DNA from: Kitasatospora sp. CB01950
GTDB lineage: Bacteria; Actinomycetota; Actinomycetes; Streptomycetales; Streptomycetaceae
Direction of reading: 5' to 3'
DNA length: 64,000 bases
Assembly: GCF_001905465.1 (NCBI RefSeq)
Contig: NZ_LISX01000010.1
Span: 62,001 to 126,000 of the forward strand
Of the stretch, positions 8,883 through 16,377 are shown piece after piece. Both the position numbers and the translations under genes were made by a program. Under the pieces are notes generated by a model that was given only the letters and a program-made list of their open reading frames with translations, was not told the origin of the DNA and searched no databases. Position 1 is the first letter of the stretch. Every line of letters starts with the position of its first letter.

Positions 8883-9875
8883 ATGCACAGCAGCTCGGAC
8901 CCCTCCGCCATGTCGCTCGACCCCCGGCAGGCACCCCCGGCGGACCGCCCCTCCGAACCCTCTCCCGCCCACCGCGCCGCCAAGCTCGGCCTGGTGCTGG
9001 CACTGGTCTCCGCGGTCGCCTTCGGCGGATCCGGCACCGCCGCCAAGCCGCTGATCGAGACCGGGCTCTCCCCCACCCACACGGTGTGGCTGCGGGTGGC
9101 CGGCGCGGCACTGGTCCTGCTGCCGGTCGCCTGGAAGCACCGCGACGCCGTACGCCGCCGCCCCGGACTGCTGCTCGGCTTCGGCCTGCTCGCCGTCGCC
9201 GGCGTGCAGGCCTGCTACTTCGCGGCGATCTCCCGCATCCCGGTCGGCGTCGCCCTGCTGATCGAGTACCTGGGCCCGCCGCTGCTGCTCGGCTACGTCC
9301 GGCTCGTGCAGCGCCGCCCCGTCTCCCGCCGCGCGGCGGCCGGCGCGGGCGTCGCGGTGGCGGGCCTGGCCTGCGTCGTCGAGGTCTGGCACGGCCTGTC
9401 CTTCGACGCGCTCGGCGTCCTGTTCGCCCTCGGCGCGGCCTGCTGCCAGGTCGGCTACTTCGTCCTCGCCGACGCCGGCCGCGAGGGCGACCGCCCCGTC
9501 GACCCGCTGGCGGTCTCCGCGTACGGGCTGCTGATCGGCGCGATCCTGCTCACCGCCTTCACCCGCCCCTGGGACGCCGACTGGTCACTCCTGACCCGTT
9601 CCGTCACCATGAACGGCCACCAGCTGCCCGCCCTGGTCCCCGCCCTCTGGATGATCCTGGTCGCCACCGTCCTCGCCTACCTCACCGGCGTCGCCTCGGT
9701 CCAGTACCTCTCCCCGCCCGTCGCCGGCGTGGTCGCCAACCTCGAAGCCGTCGTCGCCACCGTCCTCGCCTGGATCCTCCTCGGCGAACACCTCGGCACC
9801 CCCCAACTCATCGGCGGCACCCTCGTCCTCGCCGGCGCATTCGCCGCCCAGACGGCCTCCACCGCCAAACACTGA
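8883..9875 (+). CDS. EamA/DMT-superfamily transporter
   Basis: A 330-residue inner-membrane protein with ten predicted helices in two repeated EamA domains (about residues 45-175 and 185-325). It resembles the drug/metabolite exporters of the RhaT/YdcZ type; the C-terminal half has the typical VASVQYLSPPVAGVVANLEAVVA segment with a Pro-Pro kink and a LGEHLG ending. The substrate cannot be inferred. ATG at 8883 was chosen because upstream starts would run into the preceding gene region and add a non-conserved basic leader. It lies 40 bases after the penicillin-binding protein gene and may be cotranscribed. Confidence 0.85.
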   Translation: MHSSSDPSAMSLDPRQAPPADRPSEPSPAHRAAKLGLVLALVSAVAFGGSGTAAKPLIETGLSPTHTVWLRVAGAALVLLPVAWKHRDAVRRRPGLLLGFGLLAVAGVQACYFAAISRIPVGVALLIEYLGPPLLLGYVRLVQRRPVSRRAAAGAGVAVAGLACVVEVWHGLSFDALGVLFALGAACCQVGYFVLADAGREGDRPVDPLAVSAYGLLIGAILLTAFTRPWDADWSLLTRSVTMNGHQLPALVPALWMILVATVLAYLTGVASVQYLSPPVAGVVANLEAVVATVLAWILLGEHLGTPQLIGGTLVLAGAFAAQTASTAKH

Positions 9876-9907
9876 CCCCACCCGGGCCAGGGGCGTGCCA
9901 ACCGACC

Positions 9908-10207
9908 TCAGGCCGGCAGGCTCTCGCAGTACGGGGACAGTTCCGGGCCGGTGGTGGTGGGGACGAACTCGGTGATGCGGCAGGCGGTCGCGCCGGCCTG
10001 GGCGAAGGGGTCGGTGGCGGCGAGGGCCTCGATGGCGTCCCGGTTCTCCGCGACGGCGATGATGACGCCGCCGTCGCGCGGTACCTTGCGGCCGGAGGCG
10101 AGGAAGGTGCCGTTCGCGTAGTGCTGTTCCAGCCAGGCGACGTGGGCGGGCAGCAGCGCGTCGATGCGCTCCAGCGGGGCGGTGTAGGTCAGCTCAAGAA
10201 TGAACAC
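9908..10207 (-). CDS. YciI-like protein
   Basis: A 99-residue cytosolic protein of the YciI/YCII family, a ferredoxin-like alpha/beta fold related to dimeric alpha-beta barrels. It starts with MFILELTYTAPLERIDALLPAHVAWL, the usual strand-helix opening with a conserved His in the H-x-x-W position, followed by the GTFLASGRKVPRDGGVIIA segment. The family is thought to be enzymatic, but its reaction is unknown in most bacteria. It ends 33 bases from the convergent EamA gene, and its start lies just 4 bases past the end of the response regulator, so it may be the last gene of that operon. Confidence 0.85.
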   Translation of the reverse strand: MFILELTYTAPLERIDALLPAHVAWLEQHYANGTFLASGRKVPRDGGVIIAVAENRDAIEALAATDPFAQAGATACRITEFVPTTTGPELSPYCESLPA

Positions 10208-10211
10208 GTGA

Positions 10212-10892
10212 TCATCGTACGACCCGGCTCCCGCCCGCCCGGATCAGCCCCGACTCGTAGGCGGCGATGACCAGTTGGGCCCGGTCCCGCGCGGCCAGCT
10301 TCTGCAGCAGCCGACCGATGTGCGTCTTCGCCGTGGACAGGCTGACGTGCAGGTGCGCAGCGATCTCCTCGTTGGACAGGCCGAGCCCGACCAGTGACAG
10401 CACCTCCCGCTCGCGTTCGGTGGTCCCGGCGAGCGAGGCGGACACGGGCAGGCCCGCGGGCTCGGGCCGACGGGTGTACTCCTCGATCAGCCGGCGCGTC
10501 ACCCGGGGTGCCAGCAGCGCCTGCCCGGCGGCCACCACCCGTACCGCCTCCAGGAGTTCGGCGGGTCGGGTGTCCTTGAGCAGGAACCCGGCCGCGCCCG
10601 CGCGCAGCGCCGCGAACGCGTAGTCGTCCAGGTCGAAGGTGGTCAGCACCAGCACCCGGACGTCGGCCAGCGCGGGGTCGGCGGCGAGTTCACGGGTGGC
10701 TTCGATGCCGTCCAGCCGGGGCATCCGGATGTCCATCAGGACCACGTCGGGCCGTTCCCGGCGGGCGAGTTCGAGCGCCTCGATGCCGTCCGCGGCCTCG
10801 CCGACCGCCGTCAGGTCGGGCGCGGAGTCGACCAGCAGCCGGAAGCTGCCGCGCACCAGCGCCTGGTCGTCGGCGACCAGGACCCGGATCAC
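10212..10892 (-). CDS. NarL/FixJ-family response regulator
   Basis: A 226-residue DNA-binding response regulator. The receiver domain (residues 1-120) has the acidic pair D8-D9, phospho-acceptor D54 in VLMDIRMP, the conserved Thr/Ser region LVLTTFD and Lys in FLLKDT. A LuxR-type helix-turn-helix (about 155-215) contains LTEREREVL-like TEREREVLSLVGLGLSNEEIA and the STAKTHIGRLLQKL recognition helix. The GTG start overlaps the stop of the kinase gene by four bases (GTGA), so the pair is translationally coupled. The neighbouring, divergent ABC transporter is the likely target, as in many NarL-type pairs in streptomycetes. Confidence 0.95.
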   Translation of the reverse strand: MIRVLVADDQALVRGSFRLLVDSAPDLTAVGEAADGIEALELARRERPDVVLMDIRMPRLDGIEATRELAADPALADVRVLVLTTFDLDDYAFAALRAGAAGFLLKDTRPAELLEAVRVVAAGQALLAPRVTRRLIEEYTRRPEPAGLPVSASLAGTTEREREVLSLVGLGLSNEEIAAHLHVSLSTAKTHIGRLLQKLAARDRAQLVIAAYESGLIRAGGSRVVR

Positions 10893-12127
10893 CGGGCCAC
10901 CGCCAGCGGGAAGAGCGCCGCGACCTCGAAGCCGCGGCCCTCGCGCCGGCCGGCCCGGAACTCGCCGCCGTGCACCGCGACCCGTTCCCGCATCCCGGCC
11001 AGCCCGTGCCCGCCACCACTCCCGAGGACGCCGCCGCTCCCGTGCCCGCCACCACGCCCGGGAACGCCACCACGCCCGGGAACGCCGGCACTCCCGGGGG
11101 AGCCGCCCCGCCCCTCGTCGACGACGCTCAGCGCCAGCGCGTCCGCCCGGTACTCGACCCGCACCCGGCAGCGGTCGGTGCCCGCGTGCCGGACCACGTT
11201 GGTCACCGCCTCCTGCACCACCCGGTAGCCGGCCAGTTCCAGCCCCGGTGGCAACTCCCTTCGCTCACCGAGCAGTTCGAGCTCGACCCGGACGCCCGCG
11301 GCCGCCGCCCGGCGGACCACCTCGTCCAGTTCGGACAGTCGCGGCGCGGGCAGCCGTTCGCCGTCCTCGCCGGTGCGCAGCACGCCCAGCAGGGCCCGCA
11401 TCTCGTCCAGCGCGGTGCGGCTGGTCTCCTCGATCGAGGCCAGCGCGAGCCGCGCCTGTTCGGGCTGCTGGGCCGCGATGTGGTTGGCGACCCCGGCCTG
11501 TACCGCGATCACTCCGAGGCTGTGCGCCACCACGTCGTGCAGTTCGCGGGCGATCAGCACGCGTTCCTCGCGCAGCCGGGAGCGTTCGTCCTCGGCCCGG
11601 CGACGGCGGCGCTGGTCCGTCGCATACCCGGCCGTCCAGCCGGTCACCAGGATCAGCACGACCGTCAACGACGCACCGGGGCCGCCGAGTTCGGGGCGCG
11701 CCCAGGGCCAGTGCAGCACGCCCGTCCGGCACAGCGCGGCCACCGCGAGCGCGGCCGCCAGCAGTCCGCCGGCCGTCCGGGCGGGCAGCGCGCGCGGCGC
11801 GGGGTACAGCACCGCGGCCACGGCCACCCAGGGTGCGGGCGACGCCGCCGTCCCGGCGCTCAGGGCCGCGAGCACGAGCACGGCCGGCACGACGACGGCA
11901 GGGCGGCGTCGGGCGAACGGCACCGCGAGCGCGGCCACCGCGACCATCGCCCAGTCCGCCGGTCGCGGCCCGAGCCCCACCGGCGAGGCGAGCGTGACGT
12001 CCACCTGGTGCGGGCCGGACGAGGTCGCGTCCCACGCCGCCGACGCCGCCAGCCCGGCCAGCACGGCCGCCACCACGCCGTCCACCACGGCCCGTGCCCG
12101 GACGCCGAGCGGTCGGTGCAGATCCAT
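10889..12127 (-). CDS. DesK/NarX-type sensor histidine kinase with Gly-rich insert in the ATP lid
   Basis: A 412-residue kinase. About five membrane helices fill residues 15-170 and there is no large sensor domain. The dimerisation helix carries phospho-acceptor H197 in RELHDVVAHSLGV (HisKA_3). The ATPase domain shows the N box (QEAVTNVVRHAG, N310) and the DEGRGG G1 box at 337-342. Between G1 and the G2 box (GHGLAGMRERV from 373) lies an unusual Gly-rich insert of about 30 residues, encoded by imperfect DNA repeats. Family members usually have about ten residues there. It is upstream of, and overlaps, the response regulator gene, and is divergent from the ABC transporter genes. Confidence 0.93.
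   Translation of the reverse strand: MDLHRPLGVRARAVVDGVVAAVLAGLAASAAWDATSSGPHQVDVTLASPVGLGPRPADWAMVAVAALAVPFARRRPAVVVPAVLVLAALSAGTAASPAPWVAVAAVLYPAPRALPARTAGGLLAAALAVAALCRTGVLHWPWARPELGGPGASLTVVLILVTGWTAGYATDQRRRRRAEDERSRLREERVLIARELHDVVAHSLGVIAVQAGVANHIAAQQPEQARLALASIEETSRTALDEMRALLGVLRTGEDGERLPAPRLSELDEVVRRAAAAGVRVELELLGERRELPPGLELAGYRVVQEAVTNVVRHAGTDRCRVRVEYRADALALSVVDEGRGGSPGSAGVPGRGGVPGRGGGHGSGGVLGSGGGHGLAGMRERVAVHGGEFRAGRREGRGFEVAALFPLAVAR
11012..11104 (-). repeat. Tandem imperfect repeats inside the kinase gene
   Basis: Short GGCGTTCCCGGGCGTGGTGGC-like units (shown here in shortened form) are repeated and code for Gly-Val-Pro-Gly-Arg-Gly-Gly and Gly-Gly-Gly-His-Gly-Ser blocks. The copies keep the reading frame. 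Confidence 0.7.
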
Positions 12128-12394
12128 GCGCGCCACGGTAGCGGTGCCCGCCGCCGGGGCGGATCGGACCGGAGGACGACAGGCGTCGTCGTCCCCGGGG
12201 CCGACGCACCCGGCCGGGGCCCGTCGGGGCGCCTGCGGAACGGCGGGGCGCGAGCAGGCCCGCCCGCGTCGGGCCCCGTTCTTCGACCGCGCCGGTCGTC
12301 CCCCGGTACCGGTCGCAGGTCCGGTCCGGAGCACGACGCGGCGCGCCCCCGCCGACCGGGAGGGTGTGCCGGGTCCGAAACCGGAGGAGGGCTT

Positions 12395-13090
12395 GTGATC
12401 GAGGCACGGGACGTAGGTCGGCGCTATCGCGGCGGTTGGGCGCTGCGGGGCTGCACGTGGGAGGTGCCGGCCGGGCGGATGGCCGGCCTGGTCGGGCCGA
12501 ACGGCGCGGGCAAGAGCACCCTGCTGCAGTTGACGGTGGGTCTGCTGCGGCCGACCGAGGGCGAGTTGCGCGTGCTGGGCGGCCCACCGGCCGGACCGCG
12601 CCTGGCGCGGATCGGCTTCGTCGGCCAGGACGCCCCCGTCCACCGCTCGTTGACGGTCGCCGAGCACCTGAGGCTCGGCTCCCGGCTGAACCGGACCTGG
12701 GACCGCGCCTGGGCCCGGCGCCGGATCGACGAGCTGGGCCTCGACCCGCATCGTCGCGCGGCCCGGCTCTCCGGCGGCCAACGGGCCCAGCTCGCCCTGA
12801 CCCTGGCCCTGGCCAAGCGCCCGGACCTGCTGGTGCTGGACGAGCCGGTGGCGGCGCTGGACCCGCTGGCCCGGCGGGAGTTCCTGGACTCCCTGGCGCA
12901 GGCCCGCGCCGACAGCGGGGCGACCGTCCTGATGTCCTCCCATCTGGTCTCCGACCTCGCCCGGGACTGCGACCACCTGATCGTGCTCGGCCGCGGCCGG
13001 GTCCGGGCCGCCGGCCCCCTGACCGATCTGCTGGCCGGTGGCCGCGACCTGGAGGCGTACGTGCTGGAGCAGTTGGAGGAGGCCCGATGA
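12395..13090 (+). CDS. ABC transporter ATP-binding protein
   Basis: A 231-residue ATPase of an ABC-2 type exporter. Walker A GPNGAGKST is at 34-42, the signature LSGGQ at 125-129, and Walker B LLVLDEP at 145-151, with the H-loop His in MSSHLV. GTG at 12395 follows a strong GGAGGAGG. Its stop overlaps the ATG of the permease gene by four bases. The divergent two-component system suggests that the pair senses and exports a toxic compound or peptide, as in antibiotic-response modules; the substrate is not visible. Confidence 0.93.
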   Translation: MIEARDVGRRYRGGWALRGCTWEVPAGRMAGLVGPNGAGKSTLLQLTVGLLRPTEGELRVLGGPPAGPRLARIGFVGQDAPVHRSLTVAEHLRLGSRLNRTWDRAWARRRIDELGLDPHRRAARLSGGQRAQLALTLALAKRPDLLVLDEPVAALDPLARREFLDSLAQARADSGATVLMSSHLVSDLARDCDHLIVLGRGRVRAAGPLTDLLAGGRDLEAYVLEQLEEAR

Positions 13091-14142
13091 TCTGGTTGAC
13101 GTGGCGTCAGTACCGCGCACAGGCCTGGACGGCGCTCGCCGCGCTGGCCGCCGCCTGCGCCGTCTACCTCCCGTCCGGCCACCGGCCGGCGGACCTCTAT
13201 GCCGCCGCCGGCCTCCCGGCCTGCGCCGACACCGCGACCGGCTGTGCGCAGGCCCAGGCCGCCTTCGCCGCTTCGCTGCGCGCCGACAGCACCGTCACCG
13301 CCCTGTTCCACCTCGGCACGGCGCTGCTGCTGATCCTGCCCGCACTGCTCGGCATGTTCGCGGGTGTGCCGTTGGTGGCACGGGAGTTGGAGTCGGGCTC
13401 GTTCCGCCTGACGTGGACCCAGGGCGTCACCCGCACCCGCTGGCTGACCGTCCGCCTCGCCCTCGTCGGCGCTTCGACCCTTCTGCTGTCCGGCCTGCTC
13501 TCCCTCCTGGTGACCCGGTGGGCGGCTCCGCTGGACCGGGCGGCCGCCCTGCCCGGCGGGGACGGCGAGTCGGCCCTGCCGGGTCGCTTCGGTCCGCCGG
13601 TGTTCGCCGCGCACGGCCTCGCGCCGGTCGGCTGGGCGCTGTTCGGTCTCGCGGTGGGCGTGGCGGCGGGCCTGCTGCTGCGCCGTCAGGTCGCGGCGAT
13701 GGCGGTCGTCCTGGCGGTCCTGGCGGCCGTGCAGATCGCGGTCCCGCTGCTGGTGCGCGCCCACGTCGCGGCGCCGGTACGGGCGGACCGCGCGGTGGCA
13801 CTGGCCCCGGACCGGCCGGGGGTGATCCGGATCGAGGGCCGACGGCTGTACGTCTCGGTGCCGGTGTCGGCGCCGGGTGCCTGGGTGGTGTCGGTCCGGA
13901 CGCTGACCGCCGACGGCCGGCCGTTCACCGGGCCCGCCCCGGACGTGTGCCGGCCGGACGTCGGTTCGCTCGCGCAGTGCCGGGAGGCGATCGACGCGCT
14001 GCACCTGACGCAGCGCGCCGAGTACCAGCCCGCCGACCGCTACTGGCCGTTCCAGTGGGCGGAGACCGCCGCGCTGGCCCTGCTCTCGGCGGCCGTCGCC
14101 GCGGCCTGCACCGTCCGCCTGCGGCGTGGCGTGCCGGCCTGA
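13087..14142 (+). CDS. ABC-2 family transporter permease
   Basis: A 351-residue membrane protein with about six helices: one near residues 12-32, a pair at 75-100, further ones at 115-145 and 175-220, and one at the C-terminus (about 325-345). A periplasm-facing soluble loop with three cysteines lies at about 230-320. It shares the WLTWRQYRAQ opening common in actinobacterial ABC-2 permeases. It overlaps the ATPase gene by four bases, so the two form one exporter. The gene converges on signal peptidase I with only seven bases between stops. Confidence 0.85.
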   Translation: MIWLTWRQYRAQAWTALAALAAACAVYLPSGHRPADLYAAAGLPACADTATGCAQAQAAFAASLRADSTVTALFHLGTALLLILPALLGMFAGVPLVARELESGSFRLTWTQGVTRTRWLTVRLALVGASTLLLSGLLSLLVTRWAAPLDRAAALPGGDGESALPGRFGPPVFAAHGLAPVGWALFGLAVGVAAGLLLRRQVAAMAVVLAVLAAVQIAVPLLVRAHVAAPVRADRAVALAPDRPGVIRIEGRRLYVSVPVSAPGAWVVSVRTLTADGRPFTGPAPDVCRPDVGSLAQCREAIDALHLTQRAEYQPADRYWPFQWAETAALALLSAAVAAACTVRLRRGVPA

Positions 14143-14149
14143 CGCGGGC

Positions 14150-14836
14150 TCAGCGGCCGGTCCAGCCGAACCAGGTGAAGTGGTTGAGCGGCCAGACCAC
14201 GGCGGTGGTCGGCCCGACCAGGTCGGCGACAGGGACGGCGCCGCCGCCGGGCTGGTCGCGGTGGTAGCGGGAGTCGGCGGAGTCGCTGCGGTGGTCGCCC
14301 TCCACCCAGACGTGGTCGGCGGGGACGGTGACGGGGCCGAAGTCCAGCCCGGAGCAGGAGTCGTCGCCGGGGTGCAGGTAGGGCTCGCTGACGGGCTGGC
14401 CGTCGACGGTGAGGGTGGTGCCGCGGCAGGCGACGGTCTGGCCGCCGGTGGCGATGACCCGCTTGACCAGGTAGTCGTCGCCGGGCGGCAGCAGACCGAT
14501 CGCGCTGAGGCCGGAGTGCAGGGCGCCGGTGAAGGCGTTGCTGTCCTTCGGGGTGGGCGGCAGCCAGCCGCCCGGGTCCTTGAACACCACCGGCTCGCCC
14601 GACTGGGGCTTCCAACCGGTCAGCGGGGCAAGCTTGTTGACGGCGACCCGGTCGCCGACCTGGAGGGTGTTCTCCATCGAGCCGGACGGGATGGAGAACA
14701 TCTGGAACAGGCAGGACTTGATCACGACCGCGACCGCCAGGCCGACGGCGATCATCACGGGCAGTTCGACGTACCAGGGCCGGCGCTTGCGCCAGCCCTG
14801 CTCCTGCGTGGTCCTCTCGGTCACCGCTACCGACAC
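14150..14836 (-). CDS. lepB: Type I signal peptidase
   Basis: A 228-residue membrane protease that removes signal peptides from exported proteins. A single N-terminal helix (about residues 24-45) is followed by box B PSGSM with nucleophile S53, box D DYLVKR with general base K125, and box E VWVEGDHRSDSADSR near residue 180. The GTG start at 14836 is set by GGAGGAGG eight bases upstream. A last hydrophobic patch (VVWPLNHFTWFGW) closes the protein. Streptomycetes have several such enzymes, usually in a cluster; here the gene is isolated, which suggests an accessory paralogue. Confidence 0.95.
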   Translation of the reverse strand: MSVAVTERTTQEQGWRKRRPWYVELPVMIAVGLAVAVVIKSCLFQMFSIPSGSMENTLQVGDRVAVNKLAPLTGWKPQSGEPVVFKDPGGWLPPTPKDSNAFTGALHSGLSAIGLLPPGDDYLVKRVIATGGQTVACRGTTLTVDGQPVSEPYLHPGDDSCSGLDFGPVTVPADHVWVEGDHRSDSADSRYHRDQPGGGAVPVADLVGPTTAVVWPLNHFTWFGWTGR

Positions 14837-14954
14837 CGAAACCGCCTCCTCCGACGGACAGCACGCTAACCCGCCCACCGGACGGCGCGAAATCCGCTCC
14901 TTACGCGGACCGGACACCCGGGCCGGGCCGAGGCCGGGCCGGCCCGGGCGCCGG

Positions 14955-15296
14955 TCAGCTCCCGGCGCGGCTGCTGTCCTCGGCGATCGCCTCGTGATGC
15001 CGGATCACCTCGGCGATGATGAAGTTCAGGAACTTCTCCGCGAACACCGGGTCCAGGTGGGCGCTGACGGCCAGTTCGCGCAGTCGGGCGATCTGCCGGC
15101 GCTCGCGCTCCTGGTCGGCGGGCGGCAGCCGGTGCTCGGCCTTGAGCCGGCCGACCTGCTGGGTGGCCTTGAAGCGCTCGGCGAGCATGTGGACGACGGC
15201 GGCGTCGATGTTGTCGATCGACTCGCGCAGGCGGGTCAGCTCGGCCCGCACGGCAGGGTCGATCTCCGTCGGGACGGGGGTGGGCTGGTCCGTCAT
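14955..15296 (-). CDS. Chorismate mutase (AroQ type)
   Basis: A 113-residue all-helical AroQ-class enzyme that rearranges chorismate to prephenate for phenylalanine and tyrosine synthesis. Key features are RLRESIDNIDAAVVHMLAERFKATQQVGRLK, with the Arg and Lys residues that bind the carboxylates, and the ERERRQIARLRELA helix. There is no signal peptide, so it is cytosolic and of the short stand-alone form seen in Streptomyces. Upstream lies a 337-base region without genes. Confidence 0.92.
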   Translation of the reverse strand: MTDQPTPVPTEIDPAVRAELTRLRESIDNIDAAVVHMLAERFKATQQVGRLKAEHRLPPADQERERRQIARLRELAVSAHLDPVFAEKFLNFIIAEVIRHHEAIAEDSSRAGS

Positions 15297-15633
15297 GGGG
15301 GTGGCTCCGATGCGGGTTCGGTGGGCTCCGGGCGCGGCGGGGCACGGCGGACCGGCCGCCCCGGGCGCGGGCGAACGGCCAATCTAACAGGGCAAACACA
15401 CCCTTCTCGCCCCGTTTGCCGACACGTTCCGGGATGTGGGACGGCCGCTGGACGACCACCGGACGACGGCCGGACGACCACCCGGCGACCACCGGACGAC
15501 GGCCTGGCGCGGCGGCGCGGCGTTCCCCTGCCGGGCGGGCGGTCAGGCCCTAGGCTGGGCGGGCCGCGGCCGCAAGTGCGGTCGCGGGTGGAGCAGTTCG
15601 ACCGGCAGTTCCCCCTACAGGAGGTACCTGATC
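15297..15633. other. Intergenic region with 19-bp direct repeat
   Basis: No gene is supported. It contains the promoters of the divergent chorismate mutase and OsmC genes. Within it, the 19-base unit CGACCACCGGACGACGGCC occurs twice. Confidence 0.5.
15453..15504. repeat. Two 19-bp direct repeats, period 33
   Basis: Perfect copies of CGACCACCGGACGACGGCC lie at 15453-15471 and 15486-15504, with partial GGACGACC units between and before them. Their spacing is about three helix turns. Confidence 0.75.
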
Positions 15634-16059
15634 GTGGCAACGACCCGCACCGCGCACACCGAGTGGGAGGGCAACCTGCTCGACGGCAAGGGCCTGGTGA
15701 CCTTCGACTCCTCCGGCATCGGCGAGTTCCCGGTGTCCTGGCCGTCCCGGGCCGAGGCCGCGAACGGGAAGACCAGCCCGGAGGAGCTGATCGCGGGCGC
15801 GCACTCGGCGTGCTTCTCGATGGCGCTGTCGCACGGCCTGACCGGCGCGGGCACCCCGCCCGCCAAGCTGGAGACCAAGGCGGACGTGACGTTCCAGCCG
15901 GGCACCGGCATCACCGGCATCCACCTGACCGTGGTCGGCACCGTACCGGGCCTGGACGAGGCGGGCTTCGTGAAGGCCGCCGAGGACGCGAAGGCGAACT
16001 GCCCGGTGAGCCAGGCGCTGACCGGCACCACCATCACCCTCTCCGCTTCCCTGGCCTGA
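15634..16059 (+). CDS. OsmC/Ohr family peroxidase
   Basis: A 141-residue thiol-dependent peroxidase that would reduce organic hydroperoxides. The two redox cysteines are C60 in AGAHSACF and C123 in NCPVSQAL, and the SPEELIAGAHSACFSMALSHGL helix is typical of OsmC rather than Ohr. The GTG start is chosen because AGGAGG lies nine bases upstream; the longer frame upstream has no family similarity. It acts in the cytosol as a dimer. The gene stands alone. Confidence 0.93.
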   Translation: MATTRTAHTEWEGNLLDGKGLVTFDSSGIGEFPVSWPSRAEAANGKTSPEELIAGAHSACFSMALSHGLTGAGTPPAKLETKADVTFQPGTGITGIHLTVVGTVPGLDEAGFVKAAEDAKANCPVSQALTGTTITLSASLA

Positions 16060-16377
16060 CCTGCCGCGACCCGGCCCGGAGCGACCCGCCCGCTACGGCG
16101 TGTGAGCAAGGGCGTACGCCCTCGGCGTGCACCAAATCCGGTGCGCGCCGGGGGTTTCGTGCGTCACGCCGGAAGACATCTGCGGACAATCCGCCCGAAT
16201 CACCCCGGCGGCGGTCGCGCACAGTTACACCGGCGGCCTATGATCGGCGGACGTGGCCCGAGGCCGCCGACAGCTCCCCGGTCATCGGCCGGGGCCGGGC
16301 GGAACGGGGCCGCGGACCGGTCTCCGCCCACGTGGGTGTCGGCCGTGATCAGTGGCAGCAGCGGACGGGAGCGTGCC
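16060..16377. other. Intergenic region before the c-di-GMP gene
   Basis: No separate gene is supported. A TATGAT -10-like hexamer is at 16239-16244. The frame of the downstream gene is open across most of it, but the encoded residues are Arg/Pro-rich and unlike a domain, so this is taken as leader sequence. Confidence 0.4.
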
